A stretch of DNA of 64,000 nucleotides from Salipiger bermudensis (GTDB lineage Bacteria; Pseudomonadota; Alphaproteobacteria; Rhodobacterales; Rhodobacteraceae): the NCBI RefSeq assembly GCF_020171625.1, contig NZ_JAIUZY010000009.1, positions 62,001-126,000 on the forward strand, read 5' to 3'. The notes under the pieces were generated by a model. It was not told the DNA's origin, ran no database searches, and saw only the letters and a list, made by a program, of their open reading frames with translations. Position numbers and translations under genes: made by a program. Positions 50,165 through 59,106 of this stretch are shown in pieces. How positions within the stretch are numbered: position 1 is the first letter of the stretch; every line of letters starts with the position of its first letter.

Positions 50165-53100
50165 TCAGGCCTGCTCGGGGACCAGGATCTCGCGCTTCCC
50201 GACGTGGTTGGCGGCCGAGACCACACCTTCGTCCTCCATCTGCTCCACGAGGCGCGCCGCCTTGTTGTAGCCGATGCCCAGCTTGCGCTGGATGTAGGAG
50301 GTCGAGCACTTGCGGTCCTTGATGACGATCGCCACGGCCTGGTCGTAGAGCGCATCCTCGCCGCCGGTATTGCCGCCGGTGTTGAGCCCCAGCACCGCGT
50401 CGATATTGTCCGCCTTCTCGTCGTCCGGCCCCTGCACCACGCCCGAGACGTATTCCGGCGGACCGAAGGCCTTGAGGTGGTTCACCACTTCCTCGACCTC
50501 TTCGTCCGAGCAGAACGGGCCGTGGCAGCGGGTGATCTTGGCCCCGCCCGCCATGTAGAGCATGTCGCCCATGCCCAGCAGCTGTTCGGCGCCCATCTCG
50601 CCCAGGATGGTGCGGCTGTCGATCTTCGAGGTCACCTGGAACGAGATCCGGGTGGGGAAGTTCGCCTTGATCGTGCCGGTGATCACGTCGACCGACGGGC
50701 GCTGCGTGGCCATGATAAGGTGGATGCCGGAGGCCCGCGCCATCTGCGCCAGGCGCTGGATGCAGGCCTCGATCTCCTTGCCCGCGACCATCATCAGGTC
50801 GGCCATCTCGTCGACGATGACGACGATATAGGGCATCCGCTTGGGCTCGAACTCCTCGGTCTCGAACACCGGCTCGCCGGTCTCGTCGTCGAAGCCGGTC
50901 TGCACCGTGCGCTTGAACATCTCGCCCTTCTTGAGCGCCTCGGTCACGCGACCGTTGTAGCCGTCGATGTTGCGCACACCCATCTTCGACATCTTGCGGT
51001 AGCGGTCTTCCATCTCGCCCACGACCCATTTCAGCGCCACAACGGCCTTCTTGGGATCGGTCACCACCGGCGAGAGCAGGTGCGGGATGCCGTCATAGAC
51101 GCTGAGTTCGAGCATCTTGGGATCGATCATCACCAGCCGCAGGTCGTCGGGGCTGAGCTTATAGAGCAGCGACAAGATCATCGTGTTGATCGCCACCGAC
51201 TTGCCCGAGCCGGTGGTGCCGGCGATCAGCAGGTGGGGCATCTTGGCGAGGTTGGCGACCACCGGGTCGCCGCCGATGTCCTTGCCCAGCGCCAGCGGCA
51301 GCTTCTGGTTGCCGTCGCCGTAATCGCGGCTCGACAGGATCTCGCGGAACGACACCATCTCGCGGTGGTCGTTGGGCAGTTCGATGCCGATCACCGAGCG
51401 GCCCGGCACCGTCGAGACACGGGCCGAGAGCGCCGACATCGAGCGCGCGATGTCGTCGGCAAGGCCGATGACGCGGCTGGCCTTGAGGCCCGGCGCGGGC
51501 TCGAGCTCGTACATGGTGACCACCGGGCCGGGGCGCACCGAGACGATCTCGCCCTTGACGCCGTAATCGTCGAGCACGGTTTCGAGCATCCGGGCGTTCT
51601 CTTCCAGCGCCTCGTCGCTGAGGTGATGGCGTTCGATGGCGTCGGGGCTCGACAGGAGGCTCAGCGGCGGGAATTCGAAATCCGAATGCGCCTCCTCGAA
51701 GCTCAGCTTGGGCTGCGCTTCCTCCTGCGCCCGGCGCGACGGCTGCATCGGCTTGGGCTCGGCCTGCTGCACCACCTTCTTGGGCTGCATCACCGGGATC
51801 GCCGGACGCCGGTCGGCGTATTCGGCGGGCATCGCGGGGATGTGGTTGTCCTCGTCGGCGAAATCGTCCTCTTCCGCGGCACCGCAGCCGTCGTCGGCAA
51901 AGACATTTCCGGCCGCATCGTCATAGGCGTCGTCGCGATCGTAGCCGTGATCCTCGGTCGGTGCGTAGAGGTCGTCGTCGTCATCGATCTCCTGCTCCGC
52001 GGCGCCGTAGCTGGCGCCGGCGGGGCGGTAATCGCCGAAATCGTCGCTGTCGTCGGTGACCGCCTCCTCCGGCTCGGGCTCGAGCTCGAAGGGCGGCGGC
52101 GTCGGGCGGCCACGGCTCACCAGCCCCGAGCCACCCTCGGCGGGCGCCTCGGGCGCAAAGGCTGCGTGCGCGGCGCGGACGGCCGCTGCGGCGGGGGCTG
52201 CCGACATGCGCGGCGCCGAGAGCGGCGGCTCCGGCGGCAGTCCCTGCGCGGCGGCATGGGCGGCTGTCAGCGGCGGCTCGTTGCGGGGCGCGCCCGGCGT
52301 GCGGTAGATCAGCGGCTCGGGGCGACGGCCACGGCCCTTGGTCAGCGGCTTGTTCGGATCGGGCACGAAGGCCGGCTCCTCCGGCTCGGGACCACGGCGG
52401 CGCGACCGGATCACGTCGGCGATCTTGGCGCGGATGCGCTCTTCGCCGGGCTCTTCCTCGATCACGTAGCCGTCCTCGTCGACCTCGATCATCTCGGCGG
52501 CCGGAAGCACCTCGTGGCGCTTGATCAGCGAGGGCACGCGGGACAGCAGGCCGGGCTTCTTGGGTTCGGGGCGCGGCTCGGGGGCCGGCATCGCCTGCGG
52601 CTCTTCCCACTGCGCCTCCGGCGCCTGCGGCACCATCCGGGTCTGCGCCCGGGGCGCCTCATAGGCGGGCTCGGCATAGCTCACCGGGTCGGGCGCGGCC
52701 GCGGCAGCGGCCGGACGGCGCACCAGCGGGGCAGCAGGCGCCTGCGGCGCTGCGGGGGCCACGGCGGCCCTCGGCTTGTAGCCCTGCTCGGAGGCCCAGG
52801 CGGCCTCTTGGTCTGCGGCCCAGGCGGCGGCCTCGGCGTCTTCCTGACGGCGCCGCTCGCGGCGATCGGACTGCGCCGCCTGCAGGCGCTGCGCCGCCGA
52901 CATGGTCGTGCTCGCTCCACGGCCCAGCAGGCGCAGCAACGTGTCATAGGCCATCACCGTGCCGATCAGGAGGAACCGCCCGATGGCGCTCAGCTCGGGC
53001 CTGGTGAAGCCCAGAACGAAGGCGCCCATGGCGACGATCCCGGCGCCGAGCACCAGCATGACGAGCTTCAGACCAAGCCCGGCACCGACCGGCAGGATGC

Positions 53101-53560
53101 CCAGAACGGTGCCCATCATCATGTCGCCGAACAGCCCCCCCAGCCCGAAGCTGTGGGTCCATTCCGGGCCGACGGTCTGGCCGGCGGCGTAGACGGCGGA
53201 GAGCGCGATCCAGATCGGGGCAAAGACGATGCGCGAGAACGCGCGCTCTTCGCCCCGGTGGAGGGCGAGGCGGGCCCCCCAGACCATGAGCACCAGCGCG
53301 ATTCCCCAGCTTCCCCAGCCGACGATCATGAACAGCGGCGCCGCGATCGAGGCACCGATCCGGCCAAGCCAGTTCTGCACCGGCGCGTCGGTGGCCGACA
53401 GCCACGACGGATCCTCGGGCGTGTAGGAGCCGATCATCATCGCCGCCATCACACCCAGCGCAATCAGGGCCAGCCCGGCAAGCTCCTTGCCGCGCTTCTC
53501 GATCGCCGCCTGCATGTTGCTGTCGAAGAGGGGGTCGCGCCCCCGTGCCTGATACGCCAT
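50165..53560 (-). CDS. ftsK: DNA translocase FtsK
   Basis: An 1131-aa protein. The start at 53560 (MAYQARGRDPLFDSN) is chosen over an in-frame site 14 codons upstream. Four membrane segments lie in about the first 200 residues, then a Pro/Ala/Glu-rich linker of roughly 420 residues with acidic patches. The motor domain has Walker A GTTGSGKS and the RecA-like VMIDPKMLELSVYDGIPHLL. The C-terminal gamma winged helix (STSYIQRKLGIGYNKAARLV) would read KOPS sites. It moves chromosome ends through the division septum. Confidence 0.97.
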   Translation of the reverse strand: MAYQARGRDPLFDSNMQAAIEKRGKELAGLALIALGVMAAMMIGSYTPEDPSWLSATDAPVQNWLGRIGASIAAPLFMIVGWGSWGIALVLMVWGARLALHRGEERAFSRIVFAPIWIALSAVYAAGQTVGPEWTHSFGLGGLFGDMMMGTVLGILPVGAGLGLKLVMLVLGAGIVAMGAFVLGFTRPELSAIGRFLLIGTVMAYDTLLRLLGRGASTTMSAAQRLQAAQSDRRERRRQEDAEAAAWAADQEAAWASEQGYKPRAAVAPAAPQAPAAPLVRRPAAAAAAPDPVSYAEPAYEAPRAQTRMVPQAPEAQWEEPQAMPAPEPRPEPKKPGLLSRVPSLIKRHEVLPAAEMIEVDEDGYVIEEEPGEERIRAKIADVIRSRRRGPEPEEPAFVPDPNKPLTKGRGRRPEPLIYRTPGAPRNEPPLTAAHAAAQGLPPEPPLSAPRMSAAPAAAAVRAAHAAFAPEAPAEGGSGLVSRGRPTPPPFELEPEPEEAVTDDSDDFGDYRPAGASYGAAEQEIDDDDDLYAPTEDHGYDRDDAYDDAAGNVFADDGCGAAEEDDFADEDNHIPAMPAEYADRRPAIPVMQPKKVVQQAEPKPMQPSRRAQEEAQPKLSFEEAHSDFEFPPLSLLSSPDAIERHHLSDEALEENARMLETVLDDYGVKGEIVSVRPGPVVTMYELEPAPGLKASRVIGLADDIARSMSALSARVSTVPGRSVIGIELPNDHREMVSFREILSSRDYGDGNQKLPLALGKDIGGDPVVANLAKMPHLLIAGTTGSGKSVAINTMILSLLYKLSPDDLRLVMIDPKMLELSVYDGIPHLLSPVVTDPKKAVVALKWVVGEMEDRYRKMSKMGVRNIDGYNGRVTEALKKGEMFKRTVQTGFDDETGEPVFETEEFEPKRMPYIVVIVDEMADLMMVAGKEIEACIQRLAQMARASGIHLIMATQRPSVDVITGTIKANFPTRISFQVTSKIDSRTILGEMGAEQLLGMGDMLYMAGGAKITRCHGPFCSDEEVEEVVNHLKAFGPPEYVSGVVQGPDDEKADNIDAVLGLNTGGNTGGEDALYDQAVAIVIKDRKCSTSYIQRKLGIGYNKAARLVEQMEDEGVVSAANHVGKREILVPEQA

Positions 53561-53579
53561 CGCTCGCCTCGTCTTTTTC

Positions 53580-54761
53580 TTATTGCCCATAGAGACAGTC
53601 ACGGATCCGCGTGAGTCCCTGCTCGGTCTGCTCCCGGTTCGCCACGAGGGCGACCCTGATATATCCCCTGCCCGGATTGCCGGCCCCGGTGTCGCGCGAG
53701 AGGTAGGCGCCCGGCAGCACCCGCACCCCGGTCTCCTGCCAGAGCTTCAGCGCCGCCGCCTCGCCGTCCTCGACCGGGAGCCAGAGGAAGAACCCGGCCT
53801 GCGGCGGCGTGTAGCCCGCCACGTTGCCGAAGATCCGGTCGGCCATGTCGAACTTCTCGGCATAGAGCCTGCGGTTCTCGACGACGTGGTCCTCGTCGGC
53901 CCAGACCCGCTCGCTCACGCGCTGGATCGGCAGCGGCAGCGGGGCGCCGGAATAGGCGCGCAGCTGCTTGATGCGCTTCATGCATTCGGGGCCGCCGGCC
54001 ACGAAGCCCGAGCGCAGCCCGGGCAGGTTCGAGCGCTTCGACAGCGAGTGGAAGATCACCACGCGCTCGGGATCGGCGCCCATCTCGCGCGCGACCTGAA
54101 GCGCGCCGGCAGGCGCCTCGCCGCGGTAGACCTCTGAATAGCACTCGTCCGCGAGGATGCGGAAATCATGCCGCTCGGCCAGCGCGATCAGCCGCTCCCA
54201 GTAGCCGCGGTCGGCCACCGCGCCCTGCGGGTTCGCGGGCGAGCAGATATAGGCCAGCGCGGTGCGGTCGAGCACGTCCTCGGGCAGCGCATGGTAATCC
54301 GGCAGGTGGCCCGTCTCCTCCGTCGCATTCACGAAGACCGGCTCGGCTGCCACCGAGACACTGGCCACGGCATAGACCTGGTAGAACGGGTTCGGGATCA
54401 GCACCACGGGCTGCTTGCCGCCCTTCTGCTCGGGGCAGAGCGCCATGGCGGCATTGTAGAGCCCCTCACGCGTGCCGTTGAGCGGCATCACCTGGGTTTG
54501 AGGATCGACGCTCACGCCGTAGCGGCGCGCGATCCAGTCCGAGATCGCCTGCTGGAGCTCGGGGGTGCCGTCATTGGGCGGGTACTTGGCGAACTCCGAG
54601 ACGTGCTCGGCCAGCACCGCGCCTACCCAGTCGGGGAACGGGTGCCTGGGCTCGCCGATGGACATATGCGTGACGTCGCCGCCCGGCGCATGCGCATCGA
54701 GCAGCGCCCGCAGACGCGGAAACGCATAGGGCGGCAGGTTCGAAAACCGCTCGGGAAACAT
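53580..54761 (-). CDS. class I/II aminotransferase (DapC-like)
   Basis: A 393-aa fold type I PLP enzyme. The start at 54761 is MFPERFSNLPPYAFPRL. It contains the AYICSPANPQGAVADRGYW substrate/PLP region, the PLP-binding Asp/Tyr in LADECYSEVYRG and the Schiff-base Lys in FHSLSKRSNLPGLRSGF. Relatives are often called succinyldiaminopimelate transaminase. The specificity is not certain. It is directly upstream of ftsK. Confidence 0.88.
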   Translation of the reverse strand: MFPERFSNLPPYAFPRLRALLDAHAPGGDVTHMSIGEPRHPFPDWVGAVLAEHVSEFAKYPPNDGTPELQQAISDWIARRYGVSVDPQTQVMPLNGTREGLYNAAMALCPEQKGGKQPVVLIPNPFYQVYAVASVSVAAEPVFVNATEETGHLPDYHALPEDVLDRTALAYICSPANPQGAVADRGYWERLIALAERHDFRILADECYSEVYRGEAPAGALQVAREMGADPERVVIFHSLSKRSNLPGLRSGFVAGGPECMKRIKQLRAYSGAPLPLPIQRVSERVWADEDHVVENRRLYAEKFDMADRIFGNVAGYTPPQAGFFLWLPVEDGEAAALKLWQETGVRVLPGAYLSRDTGAGNPGRGYIRVALVANREQTEQGLTRIRDCLYGQ

Positions 54762-55331
54762 GGCGAATATGCCTTTGACTGCCTGCAATACTGCTTTTTA
54801 TCCGGGATCGTTTTCGCCCCGCTTTGGTCTCACGATACGGGAAAACCCCGGCTTGCGTCCAGCACTGTGACCACGCCGACCCGGGCTGTGGCGGGAATGC
54901 CGCAACCGCCCGGAAAGGCTGCAAGCCCCCTTCCACGTTGCATTTCCGCCCGGCTTGGGCGGCGCATGGCTTGGAGCGCAACGGAGACTGTGGCGGATCG
55001 GTGCGCGTGGCCGGGTCGGCGCCTGTCCGGCGCCTAGCGCGGCGGGAGCGTCGCGTCCGTTGGGGGCTCCGCCCCCGCCGCGGCAGAGCCGCGTCTCCCC
55101 CGGAGTATTTTTGACGAAGAGAAGATGGGGGCGCTTTGGGAGGTGCTGCGATCGGTAGCCCTGCCGAGGGCCGGCGGCGGGCGGGGTTAGGGGGCGCGGG
55201 GTGCCGAGGCTGTCGCTTTCGGGGCTGATGGCGCGATCGGAGGCCGGCCCCTCCACGCCGCGGGCGGGAGGTGGGGCGCTTTGGGGCGCCGCGATCGGTG
55301 GCCCTGCGGGGGGCGCGCGCGGCGGGCGGGG
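54762..55331. other. intergenic region with dispersed repeat and duplicated sfsA tail
   Basis: No intact gene. 55060-55133 carries a GGGGGCTCCGCCCCC-type palindrome and the sequence repeated inverted near 49.95 kb. 55127-55267 is a degenerate direct copy of 55272-55423, which covers the end of sfsA and the bases after it. Confidence 0.6.
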
Positions 55332-56039
55332 TCAGGGGGCGCGGAAGGGAAGCGGGGCGCCGAGACTGACACCCTCCGGACTGATGACGCAATCGAAGGC
55401 CAGCACCTCCACGCCGCGGGCGGTGGCCTCGCAAAAGGCGGCCGCATAGGCGGGGTCGAGATCGGCGGCGAGGGTGACCGCGCTACAATCGGTGCGCTGC
55501 ACGAGGTAGAGCATCACCGCGCGGTGGCCGGCCTCGGCCATGTTGGCGAGTTCGGCGAGATGCTTGGCGCCGCGGGCAGTAACGCTGTCGGGGAACTCGG
55601 CCAGGCCCGGCGTGCGCGAGAGCGTGACGGACTTGACCTCGACATAGGCGTCCGGACGGCCCTCGGAGGTGAGCAGGAAGTCGATGCGGCTGTTCTCGCC
55701 GTATTTCACTTCCGGGCGCACCGTGTCGTAGCCCTCGAGGCCGGGAACGCGACCGGCGGTGAGCGCTGCGCGCAGCATCCGGTTGGGCACCCCGGTGTCG
55801 ACGCCGGTGAAGGCGCCGGTCTCGTGCTCCACTAGCCGCCAGGCGTATTTCAGCTTGCGCCGGGGGTCGTCATTGGGTTCGAGCCAGATCGTCAGGCCCT
55901 CGTCCTTCAGCCCCATCATGCTGCCCGGATTGGCCACATGGGCGGTGATCTCGCGCCCTTCCTCGAGCCTCGCGTCGGCGAGGAAGCGTTTGTAGCGGCG
56001 CAGCAGGACCGCGCGGATCAGGGGGGTTTGAAAGCGCAT
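55332..56039 (-). CDS. sfsA: sugar fermentation stimulation protein A
   Basis: A 235-aa protein of normal length. It contains the OB-like N-terminus and a nuclease-like fold with VKYGENSRIDFLLTSEGRPD and YVEVKSVTL, the D-x(n)-ExK pattern of PD-(D/E)XK enzymes. HVANPGSMMGL is a family hallmark. Its role is unclear. The last 25 or so codons overlap a direct repeat that has a degenerate copy downstream. Confidence 0.93.
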   Translation of the reverse strand: MRFQTPLIRAVLLRRYKRFLADARLEEGREITAHVANPGSMMGLKDEGLTIWLEPNDDPRRKLKYAWRLVEHETGAFTGVDTGVPNRMLRAALTAGRVPGLEGYDTVRPEVKYGENSRIDFLLTSEGRPDAYVEVKSVTLSRTPGLAEFPDSVTARGAKHLAELANMAEAGHRAVMLYLVQRTDCSAVTLAADLDPAYAAAFCEATARGVEVLAFDCVISPEGVSLGAPLPFRAP

Positions 56040-56087
56040 GGCGCGGGCCTATACCATTGCCAAAGGCGCGCCAAGAAGGACAGTTCG

Positions 56088-56810
56088 ATGACCAATCCCA
56101 CCGCAGCGATGATCGTGATCGGGGACGAGATCCTCTCGGGCCGCACCCGCGACAGCAACACCAACCACCTCGCCAAGGAGCTGACCAAGGTCGGCATCGA
56201 CCTGCGCGAGGCGCGCGTGGTATCGGATGACCGCGACGCCATCGTCGGCGCCATCAGCGAGCTGCGCGGCAAGGTCGACCACGTCTTCACCTCGGGCGGC
56301 ATCGGGCCGACCCATGACGACATCACCGCCGATTGCGTCGCCGCCGCCTTCGGCGTCTCGATCGACATCCGCGAGGATGCCTACGCGCTGCTGGCGGCGC
56401 ATTACGAGCGCCAGGGCTCGGAGTTCAACGCCGCGCGCCAGCGCATGGCGCGCATTCCCGACGGCGCGGTGCTGATCGAGAACCCGGTCTCGATCGCGCC
56501 GGGCTTTGCCATGGACAACGTCTATGTCATGGCCGGCGTCCCGGCGGTGTTCGAGACCATGGTGGCCAGCGTGCTGCCGACCCTCACCGGCGGAGCGCCG
56601 CTGCTGTCGCAGAACCTGCGGGTGGAGCGCGGCGAGGGCGATATCGCCGGGCCGCTGGCGGAGCTGGCCTCGGAGTTCGGCGACCTGTCGATCGGCTCCT
56701 ACCCGTTCCAGAAGAACGGCATCTACGGCGCCAATATCGTCATCCGTGGCGCCGACGGTGCGCGGGTCGATGCCGCGATGACCCGGCTCTGCGCGATGTT
56801 CCCGGCATGA
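56088..56810 (+). CDS. CinA N-terminal-type molybdopterin-binding domain protein
   Basis: A 240-aa protein with MIVIGDEILSGRTRDSNTNH and TSGGIGPTHDDITADCVAAA, the MoCF-binding fold. It lacks the C-terminal deamidase domain of full CinA. The start at 56088 has AAGAAGGA upstream. Members may act as ADP-ribose or nucleotide pyrophosphatases. It overlaps the GNAT gene by ATGA. Confidence 0.9.
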   Translation: MTNPTAAMIVIGDEILSGRTRDSNTNHLAKELTKVGIDLREARVVSDDRDAIVGAISELRGKVDHVFTSGGIGPTHDDITADCVAAAFGVSIDIREDAYALLAAHYERQGSEFNAARQRMARIPDGAVLIENPVSIAPGFAMDNVYVMAGVPAVFETMVASVLPTLTGGAPLLSQNLRVERGEGDIAGPLAELASEFGDLSIGSYPFQKNGIYGANIVIRGADGARVDAAMTRLCAMFPA

Positions 56811-57535
56811 GCGAGCCCGGACTTGCGCGGCTCTACGATGCCATCGACGGCACTTGGCCCGCGGCGAACGTGATCGAGGCCGGGCCGTGGCGCCTGCGCG
56901 ACGGCGGCGGCGGCGGCAAGCGGGTGTCCTGCGCCACCGCCTCCGGCGACTGGGACCGCGACGACCTTGCCGCCGCCGAGCAGGCGATGCGGCTGATGGG
57001 ACAGGACGCGCTGTTCATGATCCGCGCCGGCGAGGACGCGCTCGACGCCGCGCTCGCCACCGAGGGCTACGCGGTGATCGACCCGGTGACCCTGTGGTGT
57101 GCGCCCGTGGAGAGCCTCACCGATCGCGAGATCCCCAGAGTGCGGGCGTTCGCGATCTGGGAGCCGCTCGCCATCATGCACGAGATCTGGGCCGAGGGCG
57201 GCATCGGTCCGGCGCGCTACCGGGTGATGGAGCGCGCGCAGGGGCCGAAGACCGCGATCCTCGGGCGGACCGACGACAAGCCCGCCGGGGCCGGGTTCTG
57301 CGCCATCCATAACGGCATCGCCATGGTGCACGCGCTCGAGATCCGCGCGGCCCATCGCGGCAAGGGGCTCGGCAAGTGGATGATGCGCCGCGCCGGGATC
57401 TGGGCGCAGGAAAACGGAGCGCAGTGGATGGCGGCGCTCTGCCTGAGCGAGAACGCGGCGGCAAACGGTCTCTACGCTTCCCTCGGCTTCGAGGCCGTGG
57501 GAGAGTACCACTATCGCATCAAACCTGAGACCTGA
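56807..57535 (+). CDS. GNAT-family N-acetyltransferase
   Basis: A 242-aa protein. The first 110 residues are a family-specific N-domain (TWPAANVIEAGPWRLRDGGG). The C-terminal half is a GNAT fold with the acetyl-CoA loop RAAHRGKGLGKWMM (Q/RxxGxG/A) and ENAAANGLYASLGFEAVGEY. It is coupled to the CinA-type gene upstream and to the AhpD-like gene 3 bp downstream. The substrate is unknown. Confidence 0.9.
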   Translation: MSEPGLARLYDAIDGTWPAANVIEAGPWRLRDGGGGGKRVSCATASGDWDRDDLAAAEQAMRLMGQDALFMIRAGEDALDAALATEGYAVIDPVTLWCAPVESLTDREIPRVRAFAIWEPLAIMHEIWAEGGIGPARYRVMERAQGPKTAILGRTDDKPAGAGFCAIHNGIAMVHALEIRAAHRGKGLGKWMMRRAGIWAQENGAQWMAALCLSENAAANGLYASLGFEAVGEYHYRIKPET

Positions 57536-57538
57536 GAC

Positions 57539-58108
57539 ATGACCAAGGACCTGCCCACCGCCCTCAACCTGCCGATGGTCGATCCGTTGCCGCCGGAGAC
57601 CCGGAAGTATTTCGACATCTGCGACGAGAAACTGGGCATGGTGCCGAACGTGCTGAAGGCCCACGCCTTCGACATCGCCAAGCTCAACGCCTTTACCGCG
57701 ATCTACAACGAACTGATGCTGGCGGGCTCCGGCCTCAGCAAGCTCGAGCGCGAGATGATCGCGGTCGTCGTGTCGTCGATCAACAAGTGCTTCTACTGCC
57801 TGACCGCCCATGGCGCCGCCGTGCGCCAGCTGTCCGGCGACCCCAAGCTCGGCGAGATGCTGGTGATGAACTGGCGCGTCGCCGACCTGCCCTACCGCCA
57901 GCGCGCCATGCTGAGCTTTGTCGAGAAGATGACCAAGGCCAGCGCCGAGATCGCCGAGTACGACCGCGAGGCGCTGCGCGACGCGGGCTTCTCCGAGCGC
58001 GACATCTGGGACATCGCCAACGTCGCGGGCTTCTTCAACATGACCAACCGGGTGGCTTCGGCCACCGACATGAGGCCGAATGACGACTATCACGCGCAGG
58101 CTCGCTGA
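57539..58108 (+). CDS. AhpD-like peroxidase-related protein
   Basis: A 189-aa helical protein with the redox motif CFYCLTAHG (C-x2-C with the following His), preceded by LSKLEREMIAVVVSSINK. It belongs to the carboxymuconolactone decarboxylase/AhpD superfamily, peroxidase-related branch. It may reduce peroxides or act as a disulfide reductase. The C-terminal coding region overlaps the next gene by 29 bp. Confidence 0.9.
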   Translation: MTKDLPTALNLPMVDPLPPETRKYFDICDEKLGMVPNVLKAHAFDIAKLNAFTAIYNELMLAGSGLSKLEREMIAVVVSSINKCFYCLTAHGAAVRQLSGDPKLGEMLVMNWRVADLPYRQRAMLSFVEKMTKASAEIAEYDREALRDAGFSERDIWDIANVAGFFNMTNRVASATDMRPNDDYHAQAR

Positions 58109-59012
58109 GGCGGCGCTGCTGGCGACGCTCTGCTCGCCGGCCTCTGCGCTCGAACTGGCGCTGCCGGCCGGCGCGCGGCTGATGGCCGAGCGGGTCTCGG
58201 ACCCGGGCAGCTACGCGGTGCCCACCGGGCCGTGGCAGGAGGAGACCGGCATCCCGGTGATCCGCTCCGAGGGCCGGGTCCTGCGGCAGGCGTGGCGCAT
58301 CCCCTCGCCCGACCTGACCACGCTGCAGGCGCTGGCACCGTTGCGCGCGCAGCTCGAGGCGGAGGATTACGAGATCCTCTTCGACTGTTCCTCGGCCCGC
58401 TGCGGCGGCTTCGATTTCCGCTTCGGCACCGAGGTGATCCCGGCGCCCGAGATGTATGTCGACCTCACCGCGTTCCGCTTTCTCAGCGCCCGGGGGCCCG
58501 AGGGCGACCACGTGACCTTGCTGGTCAGCCGCTCGAGCGCGGCAAGCTATGTGCAGGTGATCCAGAGCGGCGGCAAGGCCGGGTCAGAGGCCTCCCCTGC
58601 CCCGGAGGAAAGCGGCCCGGCCCCGGTCACGGTAAGCACGGCGGAAACGGCGGCGCTGGAGACGCAGGGGCACATGGTCCTTCGCGACCTGAGCTTCGAG
58701 AGCGGCTCGTCCTCGCTGGGCGGTGGCGCGGTGGCCTCGCTCGATGCGATCGCCGCCTATCTCGCCGAGACCCCGGACCGGCGGGTGCTGTTCGTCGGGC
58801 ACACCGATGCGACGGGCTCGCTCGAGGCCAATATCGCGATCTCCCGCGAGCGGGCGAACGCGGCAAGGGATTACGTGCGCGGCAAAGGCATCGCGGCGGC
58901 GCAGCTCGGATCGGAGGGCGCGGGCTATCTGGCCCCGGTGGCCAGCAATCTCACCGCGCAGGGCCGGGAGGAGAACCGCCGCGTCGAGGCGATCCTGCTC
59001 CCGGTCGAATGA
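58080..59012 (+). CDS. OmpA-family outer-membrane/periplasmic protein
   Basis: A 310-aa protein with a signal peptide ending CSPASA before LELALPAGAR. A unique domain (about 20-165) contains one Cys pair (FDCSSARCGGFDF). A Pro/Ala-rich linker follows, then an OmpA-like peptidoglycan-binding domain with FVGHTDATGSLEANIAISRE and REENRRVEAILLP. Start at 58080 lies inside the preceding gene in another frame. Confidence 0.88.
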   Translation: MTTITRRLAEAALLATLCSPASALELALPAGARLMAERVSDPGSYAVPTGPWQEETGIPVIRSEGRVLRQAWRIPSPDLTTLQALAPLRAQLEAEDYEILFDCSSARCGGFDFRFGTEVIPAPEMYVDLTAFRFLSARGPEGDHVTLLVSRSSAASYVQVIQSGGKAGSEASPAPEESGPAPVTVSTAETAALETQGHMVLRDLSFESGSSSLGGGAVASLDAIAAYLAETPDRRVLFVGHTDATGSLEANIAISRERANAARDYVRGKGIAAAQLGSEGAGYLAPVASNLTAQGREENRRVEAILLPVE

Positions 59013-59106
59013 GTTTCGGGACCCCGGCCAGCGTGTAACGCCACCGGGGCCCCCAGGCGATCCCGTAGGGGGTGAGTCGAACCGCCTGAACCGGAAGGGT
59101 CAGGCG

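Noticed and set aside
50009-53614. A 1201-aa open frame on the plus strand opposite ftsK
   Set aside because: It is antisense to a complete ftsK, has no protein-like composition (His/Arg/Gly-rich) and is explained by GC-rich codon bias.
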